Source of the DNA: Gnetum montanum
Lineage: Eukaryota; Streptophyta; Gnetopsida; Gnetales; Gnetaceae
Assembly: GCA_015680685.1 (NCBI GenBank)
Contig: MNCI01011159.1
Coordinates: 63,385 to 89,969, forward strand
Direction: 5' to 3'
DNA length: 26,585 nt
Under the pieces are notes generated by a model. The model was not told the origin of the DNA, did not search any database, and worked only from the letters and a program-made list of their open reading frames with translations. The position numbers were made by a program, and so were the translations under genes. Positions 20,609 to 26,585 of this stretch are shown here, one piece after another. Numbering within the stretch: the stretch's first letter is position 1; every line of letters begins with the position of its first letter.

Positions 20609-21634
20609 TGATGAGACGCGATTCGCATGAGCTACGATATCGCGTAAGAGATATCGTGGCCGCCGTGATATTGCGTTGTCCCCTGCGATGTCGCGTACGC
20701 GATATTGCAGTTCACCGCCAAATCTAGAAATAAGAGGCGACACTCACCTTATTTCCCATCCTAGTTTAGAAGTAGGAAAACTATGGTAGTTTGATCACTC
20801 CAGAGATAGAATATTTTCCATGTGCCTGTAATAGGAGTCCTAGAGTGAACAGATCTTTATTCGAGCAACATTGTACCTAAACATAAGTTGTGTACGACAA
20901 TAAAGACGAACTTGATTGGATAAACCTTGCAGTGCATGGAATAGGATTTTATTTAAATGTTATTTATTGCTTTCCTAGAATGCAGTATGAGTATGACTTG
21001 ATTACGAACATCTAAGGATATGTACAGTTAGTCAAGGAATTAGCTGCTCCTCGCATGCGGTATGAGTACGACTTGATTACAAGCATCTCGTGTGACTACT
21101 TGGTAACCTAGTGGTGTATTCAGGATCTGCGCTTGGTAATCCCAGTGGTAGTCCCAAATGTGTATGGTTAGTCAAGGAATCGGCTGCTCATTGCACTTAG
21201 GCTAGACAGATTCTCTCAACCCTTTCCTTCTAGCTAGGTGCCTCAGTACGACCACTTTGAGCACATGCGTTACACGTGGTGATCCCAGCAATGATTAATG
21301 TTTGGTAGTCGTGGTTGCATCGGTTCAAGGTGTGTATGATAAGTGGGAACGGATGCTGACACTAGTTAATTTAGACTTAGTCATTAGTTAGAGTTAGTTA
21401 GTTTCTCAACCCTTCACCCTTTAGCATAGAAGACATAAAACATAAAAGACTATAAAAATCATATACCTCGGACTTACTTAACCATACACCGTGACAACTA
21501 CAAGTAAGTTTGGGAAGACAACGAATGATTAACCCCAAGTGGCGTGTAGGCACTTAGTTTGCGGAGTTCGATTGGATTGCGCGTGCTACACTCGTTTTGT
21601 ATGGTTGAGTGTAGGGGTACCTCGCCACTTATCA
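20609..21634 (+). mobile_element. Solo LTR, 1026 bp
   Basis: It begins TGATGAGACG and ends GCCACTTATCA, giving the TG...CA ends of LTRs, and is flanked by perfect GAGTG duplications. The empty site exists in the paralogous segment at 16778, so both borders are exact. No internal region is present, meaning recombination between two LTRs left one copy. It is much richer in CpG than all related copies (1-210, 6160-7043, 12870-13453, 18790-19046), so it is probably the youngest. Plus orientation follows the palindrome-TATA layout; an AATAAA lies at about 20900. Confidence 0.93.
20633..20732 (+). promoter_or_regulatory. LTR promoter: CpG-rich GATATCGCG palindrome array and TATA-like box
   Basis: Two inverted units occur: ACGATATC...GATATCGT (20634-20656), and a near-palindrome centred on CGTACG (about 20686-20709). 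A GTGATATTGCG lies between them. TAGAAATAAGAGG (20725 on) corresponds to TATAAATAAGAGG of the 18969 copy with one change. Confidence 0.55.
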
Positions 21635-21639
21635 GAGTG
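21635..21639. repeat. Target-site duplication, right (GAGTG)
   Basis: Identical to 20604-20608, and followed by the resumed gene relic (GATGTTATAAGTCTTCCAAT). Confidence 0.9.
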
Positions 21640-22390
21640 GATGTTATAAGTCTTCCAATGTTAGTCCACCACTAAGTTTAATATTCAAGATGCATAAATC
21701 ATATGTGAAAGGTGAAGTTGTATTATCTATTTGCACATTGTTTGGCCAAAAGTAACTAATATCTCACTTGTTTGTTGTATACACTACTTGATAAAAAGCA
21801 AATCCTGATGGACTGTAAGTGACATGTCTTTTTTCTATAGTGGAAAATATGTAATAACTCATGCTTGTCCAACCAAACTTATCTATGTATATATTTTTCA
21901 CTCTAGGATTTGTATAGAAGAAATAATCACTATGATTTTCATCTTCAATAGCAGCGGAAGAATTTTCTATCATCACATATGGATTATGACCAAAATATTT
22001 TCAGCATTCAAACCATGCATTGTTGAATATATTCAATGGATCAATATCAATTTCATAATAGAGACATGAATTTTCAAATTTGTAAAAGGGCCATAGCCAC
22101 CAATTATTTGTCACACTACTCATGTTCTAAATTCAAACATATACTTTGTGGCAATAATTTCTTGAAAAATTGATTTGCTTATCCTTATATATTGCATTCT
22201 GGTGACGCAAGCTAGATTGATGACAAAGTTTCTGAAAGCATTTCCATATTGTTGGGAATGAGCTTTCATTGCAACTAGTGGCATGCATTCATCTATATCT
22301 TCACTATCACAATTCATTAGTAGATGAGAAGATCACTTTTTACAACCTTTCCTAATTAGATATGATCTCATTTTATCCTTTTTTTCATGC

Positions 22391-23022
22391 TATCCTTTTG
22401 TTTTTAAGTGAATAAGGCAACACCAAAAGTAGTCCTCCAAGCACCGGAGAGAGTGTAATTATAGATGCAATGCAATGGACATGGACTACAATATTTCATG
22501 CAAATGACATTTAAATTTGTGTCACACAAATAGTTTTGTCAAAATTTACTTTATGCTAATTATGAAAAATATTAACAGGTGTTTCGAAATAGTACGTTTG
22601 ATCTTGAAGCAAGGCCACAACACTGTTGTGCATGGCTTGGTGTCGTAGGTAATTTCTTGATAATGCTACTATTGGTATGTCTAACGAGGTAAGGCAATAA
22701 TGTAAATGTTTGGCTTATGTGGACAAGATTATGTTTGTAATTCTCTCTATGTCATTGTGCAACTAATTTAAATAACAAAAGTGTTTAGAGAACAACATGG
22801 ATATGCCAAAAAACATAACACTATGCAAGGACATTCATGATGTTTTTCTAGTTAATCAAATTTTCTACACACGACTCAAGTTTTAGTGAACATACATAAA
22901 ATTAATACTTTGTACAATACAAACGAACATATTTTAAGTTGACAAATTAAAACTAATGAGTGTGGAAGGATAGACTCAACATTGTAATGTAGTTTATTTA
23001 TTCAATTTAAAATAAAAAGTTT
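22391..23022. other. No certain gene; one exon-like stretch
   Basis: Within it, 22579-22648 is open on plus, preceded by ACAG and followed by GTAATT, and reads VFRNSTFDLEARPQHCCAWL GVV. Balanced composition and correct splice dinucleotides suggest a relic exon of an unknown gene. The rest is AT-rich with nothing recognisable. Confidence 0.3.
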
Positions 23023-23160
23023 GGCAATGTTACCAATTATCAATGATATCATCAATTGCAATCCAAACATTATTGCATTAAACATATTTGTCTATATTTT
23101 TTGTACTTTGCATGATAATTTTCTTTTCAAATATGTCATAAATAAAAAAAAATTTTCTAT
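23023..23160 (-). repeat. Inverted partner of 14292-14422, coding-like
   Basis: Read on minus it gives DIFEKKIIMQSTKNIDKYV, a stop, then CNNVWIAIDDIIDNW, the same frame as the plus-strand copy. Homology ends at about 23023 on one side and 23160 on the other. Confidence 0.55.
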
Positions 23161-23161
23161 A

Positions 23162-23660
23162 AATGAGGATAGGCTCGACAAACATGACTTTCATTACTAC
23201 CAGTATTAAGAGTAAATGGTATCATTTATTCAAAGAAATAGACATGTTTAGTTGAGAACTTCTATCCAATTTGCAAGAAAATTTAGAAGAAACAAGTCAT
23301 TGAATTATAAATGGATATAGAGGAAACACATTATGGATGTCTTTGAATAGTTTTATTTTTATTAGCACGTCTACAATAGTTTTCTTGGTATTGTACAAAG
23401 TCTCAACCTAGCAAGTTTGATTATACATTTGCATATGATGACAAGCACAACTATGTTTAATTGTACATATGGATAGGCCCAAAAACACGTCTTTTTATCA
23501 CTAAAAGTCTTAACAATAAATGGTGTTATTTTTTCAAAGACATAGACATGTTCAGTTGAAAAATTCTATCCAATTTGCAAGTGGATATAGAATCAAAACA
23601 TCATCTAATTTGCATAGAAAGATACATTATTCAATTTGTAAATGGATATAGAAGAAACAC
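23162..23660 (+). repeat. Spaced direct repeat, about 120 bp, two copies
   Basis: 23162-23282 and 23469-23584 align: GATAGGC, GTATTAAGAGTAAATGGTAT or GTCTTAACAATAAATGGTGT, TTCAAAGAAATAGACATGTT, TCTATCCAATTTGCAAG. The phrase AAATGGATATAGA(A/G)GAAACACA recurs at about 23310 and 23640. The function is unknown and no coding frame is seen. Confidence 0.55.
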
Positions 23661-23790
23661 ATCACTAGTAGTAAGTGGATCTTCTTGCCTATGTGCATGT
23701 GAATGCAAAAGAAAAAAAAACTATTTAAAAAATCAATGATGGCAAATTAATTATAAATGGAAAGATTGACTGATAAACAATTTCTAGTGT

Positions 23791-23860
23791 CAACAGTGAC
23801 AACGATGGTGGACTGCAATTATCCACAATGGTGACAACGACAGTGGACTATAATTATCCA
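23791..23860 (+). repeat. Tandem repeat, 2 x 35 bp
   Basis: CAACAGTGACAACGATGGTG and CAATGGTGACAACGACAGTG each start a 35-bp unit ending in AATTATCCA. The units differ by a few transitions. Confidence 0.75.
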
Positions 23861-24357
23861 TAGCAGAATGCAAAGAAAGTGTTGGATTCAGCCCATTTTC
23901 ACTATGTTCAGAGTAAAATTTTGCTTGCAAAGTGGTTGCTCGATGCTATATAACTACCCCAGTCTATTGTTTTTGGTATTTATGAATTTGTTTTTTTTAT
24001 ATATATCACCAAGTTTGTCTCTTCCTTACATAGGTAGTGTTTCCCGGCTATCTACATATGCCCTCATGCCTATGTATGCACTACTACCTAATGTGACAAC
24101 AAAGTACTACTAATGGTAACATGGCTAAGATATTTTTGGATTCATGGGTTGTTTGCCAAAAGGTAAGAGAGAAGGTAGGCTACAAAAATACAATCTAAGC
24201 AGCTAGTCATGTGTCTAGTAGATGTTGATGCAAGCACCCACAAAAATTGATCACTCAAAAAATGCATGAATGAATAGGCAAACCAATGAACAAGGAACTG
24301 TCTTTTGCATGGCTATCCACCTTTGACACCTATTACCAAATAGAGATAAGATTCATG
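23861..24357. other. Non-coding, nothing recognised
   Basis: An 81-codon plus open frame (23868-24113) is hydrophobic and low-complexity, without a recognisable domain or homologous copy. I treat it as chance. Confidence 0.4.
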
Positions 24358-24483
24358 GGAAACTCTTATCAAAAAAGATAAAATTCATGCAAGCAAGCAA
24401 TAGCCTATGAAATACTTGCTAGTACATGAAAATAGAGGTTGCATTTTCTTAAAATTTTTAAAATTTCTCAGAGTTTGGCAACT

Positions 24484-24660
24484 ATGACAAAGCCTCATCA
24501 ACTGGTTCTAGTTCTAGTTTTGGCTCTACTGGTTGTGGGCTTGTGGTTTGCAAAAGAAGCCATGGCAAGGAAGGACAAGGTTTGTGATAGGACAAGAGTG
24601 CAAAGGATAGTACTATTGCAACAAAACCATTACTCGTGTTTTTATAGTGGATTAGTCTAA
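24484..24660 (+). pseudogene. Signal-peptide exon relic, unit 1
   Basis: It begins MTKPHQLVLVLVLALLVVGL then WFAKEAMA, an ideal secretory signal: short polar start, long Leu/Val core, small residues before the likely cleavage after AMA. RKDKVCDR follows, then an apparent frame shift compared with unit 2, and a stop at 24658. Alliinase-family proteins carry signal peptides and a Cys-rich N-terminal region, so this may be exon 1 of the aminotransferase gene whose later exon lies 50 bp downstream. That link rests on position in both tandem units. A separate small secreted Cys-containing peptide gene is the alternative. Confidence 0.55.
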
Positions 24661-24710
24661 AAATCTGTTTCAGAAATGGATTTTTGCATTACTGCATGCA
24701 AGTTTTTCAA

Positions 24711-24773
24711 ACTCAGACAGTTTTTTGATTCAATTAGATATAGGTGGGTAGGGGATTCAAAGAAATACTTGGG
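24711..24773 (+). pseudogene. TAA1/TAR-alliinase aminotransferase exon start, copy B
   Basis: YRWVGDSKKYLG is encoded near 24740-24773, as in copies A and C, after which the sequence jumps to the next tandem unit. It is only the first part of the exon. Confidence 0.6.
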
Positions 24774-24907
24774 TGGAAATCTTATTAACAAAGACCAGAT
24801 TCATCCAAGCAAGCAAGCAAGTAATAGCGTACAAAATACTTGCTAATACATGAAAATCCAAGTTGCATTTTCTTAGAATTTCTAAAATTTCTCAGAGCTT
24901 GGTAGCT

Positions 24908-25075
24908 ATGACAAAGCCTCATGTTCTGGTTTTGGTTCTACCTTTACTGGTTGTGGGTTTGTGATTTGCAGGAGAAGCCATGACAAGAAGGGCAAGGTCT
25001 ATGACAAAGGATGTAAGTGCAAAGGAGAGTATTACTACATCAAAACCATTTTCCAGGTTTTCAAAGTGGATCAGT
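24908..25075 (+). pseudogene. Signal-peptide exon relic, unit 2
   Basis: It reads MTKPHVLVLVLPLLVVGL then a TGA (24962-24964) where unit 1 has Trp. A +1 frame after it reads HDKKGKVYDKGCKCKGEYYY, a Cys-containing stretch that matches the scrambled equivalent in unit 1 (KVCDR). Both units have therefore decayed separately after duplication. Confidence 0.5.
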
Positions 25076-25301
25076 TTGAAAATCTATTTCAAGAATGGAT
25101 TTTTGCATTGGTGCATGTAGGTTTTTTGAACTCAGACATTTTTTTCATTTAATCAAGTATAGGTGGGTAGGGGATTTAAAGAAATACTTGGGCAAAACCG
25201 ATAGCCAAAAATTTGTGGCAATTATAAGAAATCCCACTAACCTAGAAGGATACTTGGAGAAAGCAATTTTAAATGGTGATGTAACTAGCTTAGTTATATA
25301 T

Positions 25302-25460
25302 TTATAATATATATCTATAAATTGGCTGAGAGAATCTTATTTGTTTATAAGTAAAAAGTTCTTTAAGTGAAAAATTTCACGACTTCTGGATGAATAACAA
25401 GATTTAAAAACCCAAAATTTCATGCCTTCTGGTTGAAGAACAAGAGTTATGTACCTTATT
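25302..25460 (+). repeat. Dispersed repeat related to 18636-18712, with internal tandem
   Basis: ATATATCTATAAATTGGCTG (25306 on) is shared with 18636. AAATTTCACGACTTCTGGAT and AAATTTCATGCCTTCTGGTT are two tandem units of about 54 bp; the 18690 copy has the related CGACTACTGGACGAG. It forms the left part of the insertion in copy C. Confidence 0.55.
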
Positions 25461-25561
25461 TTTCCTAAGGATGGGTTTTATAAAAAAAAAAAATTTCATG
25501 CAGCCTGGAAAATACCTTTCACTCCTATCCATGTATTATTACGGAAATCTGATCACTTATC

Positions 25562-25932
25562 AGGCCATTGTGCAGTACAATAACATTTCGAATCCCGATT
25601 TCTGAAAAAAAAATTGTAGCAACAAGATTTCCAACACAAACTGTTCATCTAATGAGGCGTATTTATGGTTTTCAACAGGACATAACCTTTGGAACAAGGA
25701 TGCAACCTTTCTAAACGTATTATGCAACCTTTCTAAACGTATTTCTTTTTTGCAACGGACGTAACCTTTCATAACACACGATGTAACCTTTTATAACACG
25801 TCAGTGTTACTCAGTGTTATGGACAAAGTTGGCGTTACCGAAATATGACTGGTAATGGCCTATCGGGAAAGTCAACGTTAGTCAGCGTTATGGACAAAGT
25901 TGGTGTTACCGAAATATGACTGGTAATGGCCT
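25562..25932. mobile_element. Small TIR element (MITE-like) with subterminal tandem repeats
   Basis: The ends are AGGCCATT (25562-25569) and AATGGCCT (25925-25932), an 8-bp perfect inverted pair with weaker pairing beyond. An internal AATGGCCT also occurs at 25854-25861, followed by ATC as on the left border. Inside are two 22-bp units GCAACCTTTCTAAACGTATT (25702 and 25724), two GTAACCTTT.ATAACAC units, and a 71-bp tandem (about 25790-25931). CpG content is higher than in the surroundings. Subterminal repeats suit hAT or Mutator MITEs. The target duplication is not certain. Confidence 0.42.
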
Positions 25933-26119
25933 CTTGGCCAAAAGATTTTGTCCGATAGAGTTTTCTATTAAGCACACTACACTTGCATCATCGACTAAAA
26001 TTGCCCATGACAACATCATGTTATTCTCTCTTTCCAAACTCATTGGTCATGCCGACGGTAGTAGATTCGGGTCTATAATTAACAAAAATGCCATGCCCTT
26101 GCAATACCACCTTTATTAA

Positions 26120-26585
26120 TGCAATTATAATGCTTTTAGGTTACCTTGTTTTGCTATTTTTTTTTCACAATAACAACATGACATATATTGCTTGAATAAT
26201 GTAGATGGGCACTTGTAAAAGATGAGGTTTTGTACAAAAAATAAAAGAGTATGTATGATCATTCGTTTTTACGTAAGGAAGATTGCCTTCTAGCTTAACT
26301 CTTTGCCAGTTTTGAAGTTTAGCATGATAATCAACATTGTTGCTTATGTTTCATGTAAAGGATAGGCTAGAAGCTGCTGTGTAGAGGCTTACAAGTCTCT
26401 TCTTGGTAATTATGGGGAAAAAAATTCATGGGTATTTTAACTAAAACTTGGTTTACATGTGTTTTTTGCCCATGGATGCAAAGATAATTTGATTTCCTTT
26501 CTAATGTATTTTTACTAAATAAATTAGGATTTCCTTTCTATACATGTGACATTTAAGGAATTGGAATCCATGTCTAAATAAATAT
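26120..26585. other. Decayed downstream sequence
   Basis: 26120-26222 aligns with 16489-16600, downstream of aminotransferase copy A. The rest shows no recognisable feature. Confidence 0.45.

Larger units (their letters stand above)
20544..22371 (-). pseudogene. Unrecognised plant gene relic, copy 2, split by a solo LTR
   Basis: This is the same protein as 16716-17512. Segments kept include MRSYLIRKGC, DIDECMPLVAMKA, NNWWLWPFYKFENSC, SDYFFYTNPRVKNIYIDKFG, SYYIFSTIEKRHVTYSPSG and FAFYQVVYTTNK, and at the far end KDSDYDEDP before the stop at 20544. The LTR sits about 20 codons before the stop, between GGLTLEDL-type sequence and HQVLLASPYA. A stop near 22340 and a frame shift near 22220 show it was decaying besides the insertion. 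Comparing copies 1 and 2 gives a good view of the ancestral protein. Confidence 0.7.
20190..22390 (+). repeat. Segmental duplication, copy 2, with LTR insertion
   Basis: This is the partner of 15520-17540. It lacks the aminotransferase block and contains the solo LTR 20609-21634. Left of 20190 the homology stops, so the upstream LOG exons are missing. Confidence 0.8.
24358..25193 (+). repeat. Tandem segmental duplication, about 420-bp unit
   Basis: 24358-24773 and 24776-25193 align throughout (offset 419-424 bp): GCAAGCAAGCAA, AAATACTTGCTA, TCAGAG(T/C)TTGG, CTATGACAAAGCCTCAT, GGTTGTGGG(C/T)TTGTG and AGGTGGGTAGGGGATT. Each unit holds a signal-peptide exon and the start of the aminotransferase exon. 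Confidence 0.82.
25121..26119 (+). pseudogene. TAA1/TAR-alliinase aminotransferase fragment, copy C, interrupted
   Basis: The first part (25121-25285) reads FFELRHFFHLIKYRWVGDLK, FVAIIRNPTNLEG and ILNGDV. The second part (25940-26119) resumes at the AAAGATTTTGTCCGAT block and reads IMLFSLSKLIGHADGSRFGS to a stop at 26117. Copy A joins these directly as ILNGDVKILFD, so 25286-25939 is an insertion. The second part is frameshifted in the YYWPHYT region and has an extra Gly in GHADGSR. The PLP Lys (SK) is retained. Homology with copy A continues to about 26222, past the stop. Confidence 0.8.

Noticed and set aside
20537-20743. 68-codon minus frame
   Set aside because: It spans the LTR border and reads the gene relic in the wrong frame.
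21338-21634. A separate 297-bp MITE bounded by TGATAAGTGG and CCACTTATCA
   Set aside because: The true borders of the insertion are set by the GAGTG duplications at 20604 and 21635; the inner TGATAAGTGG is internal to the LTR.
21824-22069. Plus-strand 81-codon frame
   Set aside because: Antisense to the unknown gene relic, copy 2.
23868-24113. 81-codon membrane-like protein
   Set aside because: Hydrophobic low-complexity sequence, no homologue in the window, no start context. Likely chance in T-rich DNA.
1-26585. CRISPR array, bacterial operon, or toxin and antiphage system
   Set aside because: No regularly spaced direct repeats, no ribosome-binding sites or operon structure. Intron-bearing genes and plant transposons show a plant nuclear origin.

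Overview
This window looks like intergenic DNA from a large, repeat-rich plant nuclear genome. A gymnosperm or other big-genome seed plant is the best guess, but the species cannot be fixed from the sequence. It is AT-rich. I see no intact protein-coding gene, no rRNA gene and no functional tRNA gene. Everything recognisable is a decayed transposable element or a broken, intron-bearing copy of a plant gene. Nearly all long open frames carry stops or frameshifts, so most entries are pseudogenes. Family names come from reading translations by eye; no database search was run.

Layout. 1-210 is the right end of an LTR that runs off the window. 640-1545 holds three or four diverged copies of a tRNA-derived SINE. 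1690-1860 is a gag-type zinc-knuckle relic. 3290-6003 (minus) is a LINE ORF2 relic with reverse transcriptase blocks, and a SINE-like piece lies inside it. 6160-13453 is a large minus-strand LTR element, probably non-autonomous. It has LTR-like ends, a P/Q-rich ORF relic (11884-12860), an internal TATA promoter (about 10470) and a 2.4 kb ORF relic resembling the 'putative plant transposon protein' family plus coiled coil (7471-9911). No pol domain is visible.

14781-22371 holds gene relics around a Helitron relic. These are a multi-exon LONELY GUY (LOG, cytokinin-activating) pseudogene, an exon block of a TAA1/TAR-alliinase-type aminotransferase (the auxin-biosynthesis family), and an unrecognised minus-strand gene of about 265 codons. 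A second partial copy of the LOG exon plus the unknown gene lies about 4.7 kb downstream. That copy is split by a well-preserved solo LTR (20609-21634) with perfect 5-bp target duplications (GAGTG). Between the two copies lie a Helitron DUF6570/Helitron_like_N relic (19047-19870), cut by another LTR fragment, and a hairpin repeat containing the single N. 24358-26225 has a 420-bp tandem duplication of a signal-peptide exon plus aminotransferase exon, followed by a third aminotransferase copy split by a small TIR-type element.

The most interesting patterns are three. Five LTR or promoter segments share one architecture: a cluster of GATATC-type palindromes directly upstream of a TATAAATA box. 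Hormone-gene fragments with retained introns are clustered and duplicated around a Helitron relic. Loss of CpG sites across LTR copies gives a relative age ladder, with the solo LTR apparently youngest.
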